Positions 38,117 to 46,653 of a stretch of 64,000 nucleotides of DNA are shown here, piece after piece. A model generated the notes under the pieces. The model made no database searches, was not told the DNA's origin, and saw only the letters and a program-made list of their open reading frames with translations. The number at the start of each line of letters is the position of its first letter. Position 1 is the first letter of the stretch. The position numbers and the translations under genes were made by a program. The stretch comes from Acetobacter garciniae (lineage in GTDB: Bacteria; Pseudomonadota; Alphaproteobacteria; Acetobacterales; Acetobacteraceae). Location of the stretch: assembly GCF_017377735.1 (NCBI RefSeq), contig NZ_JAFVMH010000009.1:34302-98301 (forward strand), read 5' to 3'.

Positions 38117-38236
38117 GAAGACCTCCGTGACAGGATGATGATCCGTCCGTCAGGAGGAATAACCACGCGCGGGGCAAGATAATTCAGGAGCCGTGCGGTA
38201 ATCGGCGGTCTTTGTGTAAGAAATCGGATGGAGCGT

Positions 38237-38527
38237 TCAATGCGGCGTCTTTCCACCAGGAATGGTCAGGAGCTGACGATAGCCGGTGTCACGCATCCAG
38301 CGCGCCCGCGCCATATGCGAGTCCCAGCATCGCCGCGCGCCGTCCCTGTCGATTGCCGGATCACGGCCGAGCACGATCCGCGCCACCTCGCGCCAGTCGG
38401 CGCCTGCTTCCTTGGCATCAAGGAGGCGGAGATAGGTGATATGATGGAGATGGTCATACGCCGTCAGCAGCGGACAGTCCGGTGCCTCATCAGCTGGAAT
38501 GGCTCCGTTCTCGGGTTGGGACGTCAT
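38237..38527 (-). CDS. Single-domain DUF2285 protein, QseM-like antiactivator
   Basis: 96 residues from the ATG at 38527. It reads LLTAYDHLHHITYLRLLDAKEAGADWREVARIVL, then ARRCWDSHMARARWMRDTGYRQLL, a stand-alone DUF2285 domain. In ICEMlSymR7A the small DUF2285 protein QseM blocks the activators TraR and FseA and is transcribed divergently from the XRE repressor gene qseC. The same divergent arrangement is seen here, with two inverted repeats between the genes. No LuxR/TraR gene is visible in the window, so the FseA-type pairs are the likely targets. Function is inferred from family and context. Confidence 0.68.
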   Translation of the reverse strand: MTSQPENGAIPADEAPDCPLLTAYDHLHHITYLRLLDAKEAGADWREVARIVLGRDPAIDRDGARRCWDSHMARARWMRDTGYRQLLTIPGGKTPH

Positions 38528-38573
38528 GATCCTGCCCTTTCCTTCAGGTCCGCAGATCATATCCTGAAATGGG

Positions 38574-38625
38574 ATAATCCCGATACGGGATTATTGGGAC
38601 GGTTCCTCAGTTTCAACTGGAACCG
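38574..38625. promoter_or_regulatory. Two inverted-repeat operators between the DUF2285 and XRE genes
   Basis: First: perfect 9-bp arms ATAATCCCG (38574-38582) and CGGGATTAT (38586-38594) with a 3-base spacer. Second: perfect 7-bp arms CGGTTCC (38600-38606) and GGAACCG (38619-38625). Both lie in the 104-base divergent region and are natural binding sites for the XRE protein encoded to the right. Confidence 0.6.
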
Positions 38626-38631
38626 CACCCT

Positions 38632-38883
38632 ATGCCGAAATCGCTGCGCTCTCCGCGACAGCACCGTCTCATGGAATTGCTGATCGCAGCAAGGCGCGAC
38701 AAGGGACTGACCCAGGCCACACTGGCGGAACGGCTCGGCAAGCCCCAGTCCTATGTTGCAAAATACGAGACCGGCGAGCGTCGGATCGATGTGATCGAAT
38801 TTCTCGACATCACGGATGCGATCGGGATCAATGGAAACGTCATCCTTGCCGCGCTGGACGACGCATCCAAGATGAACCATTAG
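38632..38883 (+). CDS. XRE-family repressor, QseC-like
   Basis: 83 residues, essentially one helix-turn-helix domain: LLIAARRDKGLTQATLAERLGKPQSYVAKYETGERRIDVIEF. It is divergent from the DUF2285 gene, with operator-like repeats directly in front. QseC-type proteins autoregulate and repress the antiactivator gene, setting on/off states of ICE transfer. The plain XRE call is firm; the QseC analogy is inference. Confidence 0.8.
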   Translation: MPKSLRSPRQHRLMELLIAARRDKGLTQATLAERLGKPQSYVAKYETGERRIDVIEFLDITDAIGINGNVILAALDDASKMNH

Positions 38884-38991
38884 CTCACATGAGAGCGGCA
38901 GCCGGCATCGCACGCATTCACCGCTTGGCAGTACTCTTCGCACAAGGTACGATCATCCAGTCACAACAGACGGCATAATTTTTGAGAGTCA

Positions 38992-40200
38992 ATGGCCCAC
39001 ACCGTGCAAATCAATCCTGGGATGATGACCTGGGCGCGGGAGACCGCAGGGCTATCCCTTGAGGAGGCAGCGGAAAAGCTTGCGCTGAAGGACAGTGCGA
39101 AGCTGACAGCCGTCGAGAAACTGCGCGCAATCGAAATGGGCGAGCGCCCCCTGACTGAGACACTTCTCCAGAAAGCGGCTGCGGCATATCGGCGTCCGCT
39201 GGTATCGTTCTACCTTCCCCATCCTCCACAGCGCGGAGAACGGGGCGAAGATTTTCGTACAATCGCCGGGAGTCGCGGATCGGTTCGAGAGAATGCGTTG
39301 CTCGACGCTCTGGTTCGGGACGTAAAAGCCCGCCAACAACTCCTCCGCGAAGTGCTGGAAGACGAGGACGAAGAGCTACGTCTCCCATTCGTTGGATCGG
39401 CGACCATGAAAAGAGGCTCCCAGCCAGTCGTCTCTTCGATCCGGGCTGCACTGGCCGTCACTGTAGATGAGCAGCGGGCGGCGAAAGATCCGGTAGCACT
39501 ATTCACGTTGCTCCGCGCGGCAGCGGAAAAGACGGGGATTTATGTCCTTCTGCTGGGCGATCTTGGTTCTCATCATTCCGATATCGGTGAGAACATCTTT
39601 CGTGGGTTCGCCCTGGCGGACGACGTCGCACCTTTTGTCGTCATCAACGACAATGACGCGGCTCCTGCTCGCGCCTTCACTCTGATGCACGAACTCGCAC
39701 ATCTCTGGATCGGTGAAAGTGGTATCAGCGGACCACTTGGAAGCGTATCTGAAAACGCGATCGAGCGGTTCTGCAACAAGGTTGCGGGGGAGTTTCTCCT
39801 GCCGCGAGAAACCGACCCGCTCCTCCCCGATCTGAACAACGCCGATGTAGCGGAAGTTATCACGGCGACCGCCCATATCGCCCAGACATGGAATGTCAGT
39901 CAGGCGGTGGTCACCTACCGTCTCGCGAGCACGGGCAAGATTTCCGATGAACTTGCGGCAGCTGTGTTTCAGGCATTCGCCGCACGTTGGCGGGAACAGA
40001 AGCAACGGACGTCGAAATCAACTGGTAGTGGCCCTTCGTATTACATGGTTCGTCGCCATCGCCTGGGAACAAGCCTTCTGAATGTGGTTCGTCGTGCGCT
40101 CCAGGGTGAAACACTGACCCACACAAGAGCTGCGAAGATTCTGGGCGTGCGTCCGACGTCTGTCGACACCCTTCTTCAAGAGCGAAGCTTCGCTGCATGA
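38992..40200 (+). CDS. XRE-ImmA/IrrE-type metallopeptidase antitoxin
   Basis: 402 residues. An N-terminal XRE-like helix-turn-helix (about 10-70, MMTWARETAGLSLEEAAEKL) is followed by an ImmA/IrrE zinc peptidase domain with HELAH (233-237). The C-terminal region contains a second HTH-like RAAKILGVRPTSVDTLL. The gene overlaps the following PIN-domain gene by ATGA. This pairing (COG2856 protein plus DUF4411 PIN protein) is a recognised toxin-antitoxin arrangement, with this protein as antitoxin/regulator. It is transcribed opposite to the surrounding transfer genes and sits between the regulatory switch and the relaxase, so it looks like inserted stabilisation cargo. Confidence 0.85.
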   Translation: MAHTVQINPGMMTWARETAGLSLEEAAEKLALKDSAKLTAVEKLRAIEMGERPLTETLLQKAAAAYRRPLVSFYLPHPPQRGERGEDFRTIAGSRGSVRENALLDALVRDVKARQQLLREVLEDEDEELRLPFVGSATMKRGSQPVVSSIRAALAVTVDEQRAAKDPVALFTLLRAAAEKTGIYVLLLGDLGSHHSDIGENIFRGFALADDVAPFVVINDNDAAPARAFTLMHELAHLWIGESGISGPLGSVSENAIERFCNKVAGEFLLPRETDPLLPDLNNADVAEVITATAHIAQTWNVSQAVVTYRLASTGKISDELAAAVFQAFAARWREQKQRTSKSTGSGPSYYMVRRHRLGTSLLNVVRRALQGETLTHTRAAKILGVRPTSVDTLLQERSFAA

Positions 40201-40685
40201 CGCTCTATCTGCTCGACGCAAACGTTCTGATTCGTGCTCACGGAGACTACTATCCGATCGACCGAATTCCTCAGTTCTGGGAATGGCTTCTGGAAATGGG
40301 AAGCCAGAACTGCGTGAAAATACCCCTGGAAATCTATAATGAAGTCACGCCTTCGAACGGGCCGCTCGCTGAATGGCTAAAACGGGCAGACGTAAAGGAG
40401 GCTTTAGTTCTTGAGGAAAGCCCTGATCGCGCCACTGTGCAGCGTGTATTAGCTCTCGGATATGCACCTGATCTGGATGACGTTGAGATGGAACAGATCG
40501 GCCGCGACCCGTTTCTTATTGCCGCAGCTATGGTCAAACCAGATCGCATCGTCGTCACAAAAGAGGGTTCCAAACCAAGCGCAACACGCTCGCGCCGAAA
40601 AATACCCGATATATGCAAGACATTTGGCGTAACGTGCATTAATGATTTCATCCTCTACAGGGAATTGAATTTCTCAATCAAATAA
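40197..40685 (+). CDS. DUF4411 PIN-domain toxin
   Basis: 162 residues. PIN-like ribonuclease landmarks: LLDANVLI (Asp7), EIYNEV (Glu45/Glu49), DPFLIAAA (Asp104) and a final IPDICKTFGVTCINDFILYREL. DUF4411 PIN proteins are toxin components that presumably cut RNA. It is translationally coupled to the antitoxin by a 4-base overlap and converges on the relaxase gene 33 bases away. Confidence 0.85.
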   Translation: MTLYLLDANVLIRAHGDYYPIDRIPQFWEWLLEMGSQNCVKIPLEIYNEVTPSNGPLAEWLKRADVKEALVLEESPDRATVQRVLALGYAPDLDDVEMEQIGRDPFLIAAAMVKPDRIVVTKEGSKPSATRSRRKIPDICKTFGVTCINDFILYRELNFSIK

Positions 40686-40718
40686 TCCTGCACAAAGTCA
40701 ATGTAGGATTACGTATCG

Positions 40719-42764
40719 TCACAATCCCAGCCCCCGCTGCCGTCCGAGTTGCCAGTCCATGGCGCCCCCGCGCATGACGCCGGTGATCTCCTGGCCGATC
40801 CGGTTGTCGATGACAGGCTTCCAGGGCACTAGCACGAACTCCTGGGCGTTCTCGACCAGCGCGTAGGTGCCGCTGGCCAACCGGACCTTCTCCTTCAGCG
40901 TGCCGCGCATTTTCTCCCCGTCCGACATGGTGCGGTACGACGTCCCGCGCGACGCCCCCAGCTCCTGGCCGACACGGTCCAGTTCCCGCTGCTCCAGCGT
41001 CGCCAGCAGGCCCTTGCGGTAGCGGACATGCCCTTCCCTGTCGCGCCATGCATCGGCACGCTCGATCAGCATATCCTGACGCTGCTTCCGGGCCTCGGTC
41101 ACCTCATGACCGAACCCGGCATCGACCACATTCGACCTGCCGCGCGAGACGAGCCCCCGGTCCAGCCATGTCGCACCATCCGCCGTGATCTGGGCCTCGA
41201 GATCGAGACTGGACAGGACGCGCACGGACATCTGTTTCGCGCGGCTCGTATCATACGCCGCAGCCCGTTCCAGATAGTCACCGGGGATCTGCCACCTCCC
41301 GTCCTCGATACGCTCGACAACGCCAGCACGACGCAGGGCTTCCAGGCGGCGCACGTGGGAAGCGACATAGGTGTTGGCATCGCCCCCGGGAATACGTGGC
41401 ATGGACCGCGCATGCGCAAGATGCGCGTCCGCGCGATAGACACCGTCACGGCTCGCGACCGACACGATTTCCCGGTCAGCGGGACGGGGGCCTGCGACCT
41501 CTGGGCCGACCGCGACAATGCTCCCGTTTCGCACCTCTTCCAGGGAAACCGGGTCGATCCCGGCGACATGATGGGTGCGCCCATCCACCCCGTCGATGAC
41601 CAGCCCGATCTGCTCGCCCAGTTCGTCGGAGAGATGGCGGTCAAGGATCCGCCCCTCCACCGTGTCGCGTGAAGCCGGGCCATGGAACACGAACAGGCCG
41701 GGATCCGGCGCACGCCCCTGCTCGCGCATCGCCCGGTTCATGGCGCGGATGATGTCGCCCCGCTCCCCGAGTTCGCGCAGCGTTTTCTCCGTCTCCGGCG
41801 CGAGCGTCCACACACCTGGCTCGGTCTGACTGGCGAGGCCCATCCGCTCCAGTTTCGCAAGCCGCCGCTGCCGCAGGACATGATCGCTCCCCTGCTCGCC
41901 ACGCATGTCGATCGGACCATCTTCCGCCAACGCCAGCAACTGCCGGTCGATCCGCGTGAAGCGGTCCTGCCCGACCATGTTCTCCAGTTTGCGACGTTGC
42001 TCCAACACCGTTTCCGGACCCAGCTCCAGCGTCACCAGTTCGGTCGCCCGTTCCCGCACGCCCTGGGTGATGTAGTCGCCATTGATGACCAGATCCTCCC
42101 TCTGATCGTCGCGGCCATTGATAACGATATGGACATGAGGATGGCCGGTGTTGAAATGATTGACGGCAACCCAGTCGAGTTTTGTGCCGAGGTCCGTCTC
42201 CATCTGCGTCATCAGGTCGCGCGTGAAGGCACTCAGATCCTGCATCTGCTCGGCATCCTCCGGCGAGACGATGAAGCGGAACTGATGCCGGTCGTCATGC
42301 CCGCGTTCGAGGAAGGCATCGCCATCGGCACGATCGGCTTCCGGGCCGTAAAGCTGCCCGCGCTGCCCCTCGCGGGACGTGCCGTCACGCTGGATGTAAT
42401 TGAGGTGGGCGCGCGCCCTGCCATCACGGCCCGGCCCACGGATCATGCGCGACTTGACGATAACGCGGCGTCTGCCGGATTTCGCATGCTGCCAGCCCGC
42501 GATATGCCGTGCCCGCGCGAAGGCGGCACCGCGTCCTTTCCGGACGCCGGATCGCCCACCGCGACGTGGGGCGGTGCCGCCGGAACCACCGGGCGCATAC
42601 GGGCCAGAGGTGGCATGATTTCGCAGAGAACGGGACGTGCCCGACCGCCGCACGGTTGCGCGCATCCGCGAGAGAAAACTTCTTGTCTTTCCGCCCCCCT
42701 TGCCCCGGATGCGGCCCGGCCGGACCTGAAAGCGGCTATCATCGTCAGACGACATGGCCAGCAC
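40719..42764 (-). CDS. rlxS: Conjugative relaxase (MOBP, DUF3363 / RlxS type)
   Basis: 681 residues. The first 100 are basic. The relaxase domain carries the candidate catalytic Tyr123 in HLNYIQRDG and the metal-binding triad HFNTGHPHVHIVING (His203, His208, His210, His212). The long C-terminus is DUF3363 (RRLEALRRAGVVERI, VRLASGTYALVENAQEFVLVPW). It nicks at oriT, attaches covalently to the 5' end and leads the strand into the recipient. The oriT-like block at 42888-42975 lies directly upstream. ICEMlSymR7A RlxS has the same domain order. It is the last gene of a leftward operon that starts with the excisionase-like gene at 46538. Confidence 0.92.
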   Translation of the reverse strand: MLAMSSDDDSRFQVRPGRIRGKGGGKTRSFLSRMRATVRRSGTSRSLRNHATSGPYAPGGSGGTAPRRGGRSGVRKGRGAAFARARHIAGWQHAKSGRRRVIVKSRMIRGPGRDGRARAHLNYIQRDGTSREGQRGQLYGPEADRADGDAFLERGHDDRHQFRFIVSPEDAEQMQDLSAFTRDLMTQMETDLGTKLDWVAVNHFNTGHPHVHIVINGRDDQREDLVINGDYITQGVRERATELVTLELGPETVLEQRRKLENMVGQDRFTRIDRQLLALAEDGPIDMRGEQGSDHVLRQRRLAKLERMGLASQTEPGVWTLAPETEKTLRELGERGDIIRAMNRAMREQGRAPDPGLFVFHGPASRDTVEGRILDRHLSDELGEQIGLVIDGVDGRTHHVAGIDPVSLEEVRNGSIVAVGPEVAGPRPADREIVSVASRDGVYRADAHLAHARSMPRIPGGDANTYVASHVRRLEALRRAGVVERIEDGRWQIPGDYLERAAAYDTSRAKQMSVRVLSSLDLEAQITADGATWLDRGLVSRGRSNVVDAGFGHEVTEARKQRQDMLIERADAWRDREGHVRYRKGLLATLEQRELDRVGQELGASRGTSYRTMSDGEKMRGTLKEKVRLASGTYALVENAQEFVLVPWKPVIDNRIGQEITGVMRGGAMDWQLGRQRGLGL

Positions 42765-42887
42765 CGCACTTCACCGCCGTTTCCCGCACAGTGCCGTCAA
42801 GACTGGCTGGATACGGCCCGTTTCCGGAAAACCGCCGCACTGCGGCCTGAAAATCGACAGTGCTGCAAAGCGGGACGCCAACCCCAT

Positions 42888-42975
42888 GTGCAGACAGACA
42901 AAACCGCAGGTTTGGGCCGGACGGAGTGCCGCGCCCTTTAATCTTGCCGTGCCCCCATTCCCCTCTTCCCTTTCC
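42888..42975 (+). other. Probable origin of transfer (oriT)
   Basis: The 216-base gap between relaxase and transglycosylase genes contains GTGCAGACAGACA (42888-42900). An imperfect repeat GGGCCGG / CCGCGCCC flanks GGAGTG. TTTAATCTTGCC (42937-42948) and a C/T-rich tail follow. Position next to the relaxase and the inverted-repeat-then-nic layout match MOBP origins (YATCCTG^Y type). The block recurs at 1611 and 2845. The nick position itself is inferred to be after ATCTTG. Confidence 0.6.
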
Positions 42976-42980
42976 TGATC

Positions 42981-43706
42981 TCATGGTTTCATGACCTCTG
43001 CCCGCACATCGCCTTCCTGCTCTGGCACAAAGCGAGCGACGAAAAAATCGGCACGCAGCAAACCATCCCGCGACGGTAAAAATTCCACTGGAAAGGGATG
43101 GAGTTGGACAGCGTTTTTCTCCACGGAATTTGGGATCTGCCGGCTAGATTGTTGAGCCGTTTTTCTTGCTCCGATAAAGAGTGATCCGGCTCGCCAGTCG
43201 GCCACGATTTTCGACAGAACTCCGGCGGAGGAAATGATCGGGTTTCTGATCAAAGTCCGGACCTGCGCGACATAGGAAACCGTCTCGGCCGGCAATGGCC
43301 GGCCAGTCGCCAGATGATCATCATAGCGACCAGGTCCGGCATTGTAGGCGGCGAGGAATCCCGCATCGCCATAACGGTCGTACAGCCATCGCAGATAGGC
43401 TGCCCCGGCCGCGATATTGTCATGTGGATCGAAGGGATCGGCACCCAGGTTAAGTGTGCGCCGGGCATCCCGCCAGGTGCCGGGCATGAGTTGCATCAGG
43501 CCCATCGCGCCGGCGCTGGAGACCGCATGTGGATCGCCAGCACTTTCGGCACGGAGCACCGCCCATACCCACGTTGCCGGGATCGCGTTTTGCTCCGCCG
43601 CCTGACGCACCAGATCATCAAAATGCTGGGCGCGGGCGATGGTCGGCGAGAGCGGCAGCGTGAGCAGGGCCAGCACGCCGGCGGACATAAAAAACCGGGT
43701 GCTCAT
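42981..43706 (-). CDS. Lytic transglycosylase (VirB1-like)
   Basis: 241 residues from the ATG at 43706. A signal peptide ends near ARAQ. The SLT domain has the catalytic Glu in WAVLRAESAGDPHAVSSAGAMGLMQLMPGTW, and AAYNAGPGRYD follows. It opens the peptidoglycan locally for the mating pore. It overlaps the DUF736 gene by ATGA. The C-terminal 80 residues are not part of the domain. Confidence 0.92.
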   Translation of the reverse strand: MSTRFFMSAGVLALLTLPLSPTIARAQHFDDLVRQAAEQNAIPATWVWAVLRAESAGDPHAVSSAGAMGLMQLMPGTWRDARRTLNLGADPFDPHDNIAAGAAYLRWLYDRYGDAGFLAAYNAGPGRYDDHLATGRPLPAETVSYVAQVRTLIRNPIISSAGVLSKIVADWRAGSLFIGARKTAQQSSRQIPNSVEKNAVQLHPFPVEFLPSRDGLLRADFFVARFVPEQEGDVRAEVMKP

Positions 43707-44044
43707 TCCCGGCCTCTTAGGCGTTTTGTGGGCCGGTTCCAGACTAACTGCCACTCCCGTCCGCCACGCCCAGCCTGGAACAGCGTAGCGCGGATTGGCT
43801 GCATGAAAGTGGGATCGTCCAGAAGCACAGAAACATACTCGCCGGCACGTTCCCCGGTGCGTTTCCATCCCGCGCCCAGCTCGGGGCCAGTATCCCCGTC
43901 GCCCAGATGGATGCGATAATCCGGAGCATGCTCCGCGCCATTGTTTTCCGCTGGCACGAAGGTCAGTTCGGCGTCCAGCGACAGGGTCCGCACGCGTCCG
44001 GCAAATCCATCGGCGGTGCGGGTGAAAAATCCGATCTGGCTCAT
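43703..44044 (-). CDS. DUF736 protein (transfer operon copy)
   Basis: 113 residues from the ATG at 44044 with AAAGGA upstream. It has the DUF736 pattern MSQIGFFTRTADGFAGRVRTL and YVSVLLDDPTFMQPIRATLF. DUF736 proteins are standard small cytosolic members of these ICEs with no proven function. A second DUF736 gene lies at 47788. Confidence 0.85.
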   Translation of the reverse strand: MSQIGFFTRTADGFAGRVRTLSLDAELTFVPAENNGAEHAPDYRIHLGDGDTGPELGAGWKRTGERAGEYVSVLLDDPTFMQPIRATLFQAGRGGREWQLVWNRPTKRLRGRE

Positions 44045-44102
44045 GGGAAAAATCCTTTCGTAAATGGTAGGGATGACGGAAAATCCGACGACCATGTCAC
44101 CA

Positions 44103-44732
44103 TCATTGAATGGGCGGTTCGCTCTGTTTCACGGGCATCATTGGCGGTCCCAGAAGCGGCCGTTCCCGCACCGGATCGCGCAGATCCGGGAGGGGATCGA
44201 AATGCGGGAGCGGTTGCTCCGCCTCGCCCGTGCGGACATAAACCGGCACGGCACGCCCGATGACGGTGTCCATCGACAGGACGCCGAAATACCGCCCGTC
44301 CAGACTGGTTGGCACGGCGGCGTTCATGACGAACACCTGCCCCGGCCCGAGGCGTTGGCAGCCCTGCCAGACCGGCAATTTTCGGCCCCGATGATCGACG
44401 GTCTTCGCATCGCCGACGGGCTTGCCGTCGATGGTGACGTGGATGCCGATGCGGCAGACACTCTGGCCCGCCAGCGCTGCCACAAGCTTGAGCAGCGGCA
44501 CGCCGAACGGCAGGTAACCGCGTGACGCCAGCAGCGTCGCTTCGCGCTCTGGCAGACGGATGGCGACAATGTCGCCGACGCGCACCGGGACTGTGGGCTG
44601 GATGCGATACAGGCCCACCGGAACGCTGGCCGTCTCGTTCCAGACCCAGCGCGGCGTGGGATGAAACGCCAGTGAAGCGCCCACGCCGAGCACGGCGAGA
44701 TACGTGGAGAAGAACCATGCGCGCCGGGTCAT
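44103..44732 (-). CDS. traF: TraF-type S26 signal peptidase
   Basis: 209 residues from the ATG at 44732. One N-terminal membrane helix is followed by the S26 domain with the nucleophile in NETASVPVGLY and the Lys general base in PLLKLVAALAGQSV. Asp/Gly motifs follow. In RP4 TraF cleaves and cyclises the TrbC pilin. It overlaps the DUF2840 gene by ATGA. Confidence 0.88.
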   Translation of the reverse strand: MTRRAWFFSTYLAVLGVGASLAFHPTPRWVWNETASVPVGLYRIQPTVPVRVGDIVAIRLPEREATLLASRGYLPFGVPLLKLVAALAGQSVCRIGIHVTIDGKPVGDAKTVDHRGRKLPVWQGCQRLGPGQVFVMNAAVPTSLDGRYFGVLSMDTVIGRAVPVYVRTGEAEQPLPHFDPLPDLRDPVRERPLLGPPMMPVKQSEPPIQ

Positions 44733-45217
44733 GACGCGGCCCTCCGGCGTAGCCACGCCTCGTGGCGTTGGTACGTGTAGGGACGCGGCTCCTGCACCGC
44801 TGTGAGGCGGTGATGCAGGTGCCGCCAATGATCGGGACAGGCAGCCGCAGGATCAATTCCCAGCGCCTCCACGCCGTCGATCGCCTCCAGCACCCGACGT
44901 ACCTTGGGCCAGCCGCTCTGCCGCAGCAGGCTCTCACCACCGGGGCGTACAAAGGGCACGGTCTGGCAGGCTTCCTGAGCCCCGACCGCCCGCACGATGT
45001 CGATGCGGGACACAACGGTTCCGAAATCGTTCGCAGCCCAGCGGATGAAGGCGAACACGCTGTCCGGCGTGAAGCTCATCAGCCTGCGCCGGCGATCCAG
45101 AATGCGATCCTCGACAGGGTGCCCGAACCGGATCCAGTGCTCGATACGCTTCTCGATCCAGGTCAGTTCGACGGTGGTGAGCGCATCGCCCTGCGGCGGA
45201 AAAGAACGGGCGATCAT
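44729..45217 (-). CDS. DUF2840 protein
   Basis: 162 residues: VELTWIEKRIEHWIRFGHPVEDRILDRRRRLMSFTPDSVFAFIRWAANDFGT. This is the DUF2840 signature found between repA and traF in alphaproteobacterial ICEs. It overlaps both neighbours by ATGA. Function is unknown. Confidence 0.85.
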   Translation of the reverse strand: MIARSFPPQGDALTTVELTWIEKRIEHWIRFGHPVEDRILDRRRRLMSFTPDSVFAFIRWAANDFGTVVSRIDIVRAVGAQEACQTVPFVRPGGESLLRQSGWPKVRRVLEAIDGVEALGIDPAAACPDHWRHLHHRLTAVQEPRPYTYQRHEAWLRRRAAS

Positions 45218-46287
45218 GGGACACCTGCCAGGCGATCCGCGACCGCTTCCCGAGCCTTTTTTCCATACCCCGATCGAGCTATCGGGAAGGGGTCCGAAAG
45301 ACCGAAATCCCCTACATAATAAGTTATTATATTAGTTATATAAGTTACGGGTCCATTTTCTCCTTTTGAATCAGATGCTTCGACGGGTTTTTGCACCTGT
45401 AGCAACGGTAATTCCGCACCTGCACCAACGGTATGTTCCGCATCTGAAGCAACGGTAGAATCCACATGGTTTTCCCCAGGCACTGTGGATCGACCCGTTG
45501 GAACAATGCGCAGGACTCCCGGTTTTCCGCCGGAAACGAGCTGAAAATCGTATCCTGGAATACTCTGGCGGCGCACGATGGTGCCGATATCGATCATGAA
45601 ATTGCGCAACGGGGTGAGACTGCCGGAACGGGCATGAAGCTCCCCCACATCGAACGTCCACCCAGCCTTCTGCCTACCCGCATGGCGGCGCGCCAGACGG
45701 TAAAGCCAGCGTTCCAGACCACCGGCCAGCCGGAAATAGGCGGGGTCGAGGGTGAGGACGCGGGAGCAGTCGCAAACACCTTCCATGAACCAGATCGGCA
45801 GGGTCAGCGACACACCCTCTGTTCTGGAAATTCCCAGGTCACTGATCCAGGCGAAGGATTGCGCTGGCCAGTCGGCAGGGTTGCGTAGGCTGGTGGCGAC
45901 CCGCGTGGTCTCCAGACGCACCAGAGCACCGCGAAGACGGCGGTACTGGTGTGCACCGTCTGCCCAGCCAAGATCGTGGAACAATTGCCACGGCGTGAAG
46001 CGGACATGGCGTGACACCCAGCGGCCATGATTGAGAGCCTCGACAATCTGGCCCGCGAGCCAGAGCAACACGTCGGCATCCCAGATTGTGGCCATACCTT
46101 CGTCCGCCGATGCCCGGACGATCACATCGATCTGTCGGGACCGGTAACGGACTGGCTCGAAGCGCGGACGCCTGGCCAGCGCGAAGAACGGTCGACCCAT
46201 CAGATCGCGCTGATCACGGGGCCGGGCAGGACCGCTGACCACGAAGCGGCGGTCTGGCTCCCGCCAGCTTTCATCGGCGGCCATCAC
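45214..46287 (-). CDS. Replication initiator RepA-like (RPA family)
   Basis: 357 residues of the replication initiator protein A family: QRDLMGRPFFALARRPRFEPVRY, DADVLLWLAGQIVEAL, RTEGVSLTLPIWF and a winged-helix Rep core to about residue 260. The C-terminal VTYITNIITYYVGD is a repA-like tail. ICEs of this group keep such a gene, perhaps for replication of the excised circle, and it also leaves open that the window is plasmid-borne. No parA is adjacent. It overlaps the HTH gene by ATGA. Confidence 0.85.
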   Translation of the reverse strand: MMAADESWREPDRRFVVSGPARPRDQRDLMGRPFFALARRPRFEPVRYRSRQIDVIVRASADEGMATIWDADVLLWLAGQIVEALNHGRWVSRHVRFTPWQLFHDLGWADGAHQYRRLRGALVRLETTRVATSLRNPADWPAQSFAWISDLGISRTEGVSLTLPIWFMEGVCDCSRVLTLDPAYFRLAGGLERWLYRLARRHAGRQKAGWTFDVGELHARSGSLTPLRNFMIDIGTIVRRQSIPGYDFQLVSGGKPGVLRIVPTGRSTVPGENHVDSTVASDAEHTVGAGAELPLLQVQKPVEASDSKGENGPVTYITNIITYYVGDFGLSDPFPIARSGYGKKAREAVADRLAGVP

Positions 46288-46538
46288 AGGCTCTCCCGTT
46301 CTTCGGGGGTCAGCGGGCGCGCCGGAAAGACACGGCTCGACGTCGCCTCCGACGGTGAATGGCGCGCGCCCCCGGCGGTCCAGGCCATCATGTCCTCGAC
46401 GGAATACAGAACCCGCCCGCCGACTTTCCGATAGAGCGGCCCGGTGCCGTAGGTGCGGTGTTTTTCGAGCGTGCGGAGCGAGATGCCCAGAAACCGGGCC
46501 GCCTCACGAACACGCATCAGGCGTGGTGCGATCGCCAT
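46284..46538 (-). CDS. AlpA/RdfS-like excisionase (HTH)
   Basis: About 84 residues from the ATG at 46538; another ATG lies 18 bases upstream. It is a single winged HTH of the MerR/AlpA class: LMRVREAARFLGISLRTLEKHRTYGTGPLYRKVGGRVLYSVEDMMAW. It is the first gene of the leftward operon repA-DUF2840-traF-DUF736-transglycosylase-relaxase. In ICEMlSymR7A the excisionase gene rdfS heads the equivalent operon and is switched on by FseA. An FseA-type pair lies immediately upstream here, so the RdfS role is a reasonable inference. Confidence 0.72.
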   Translation of the reverse strand: MAIAPRLMRVREAARFLGISLRTLEKHRTYGTGPLYRKVGGRVLYSVEDMMAWTAGGARHSPSEATSSRVFPARPLTPEERESL

Positions 46539-46620
46539 GACCATGTCTCCCTTCAATGCAACACCCGGCGGAGAGCGGGGTGTATGGAGGGACGCTGGTG
46601 GATAATCGGCGGCTCAGGGA

Positions 46621-46653
46621 ATGGACGTTTTTATCGACGACAAAAGCGTCCAT
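46621..46653. promoter_or_regulatory. Inverted repeat in the excisionase promoter region
   Basis: Arms ATGGACGTTTTT (46621-46632) and AAAAGCGTCCAT (46642-46653) pair over 12 positions, with one G-T wobble and a 9-base loop. It lies about 80 bases upstream of the excisionase-like gene. It is either an operator for the FseA-type activator or a terminator for it. Confidence 0.45.

Noticed and set aside
41682..42941. 419-codon plus-strand frame
   Set aside because: Antisense to the relaxase and running into oriT; no domain pattern.
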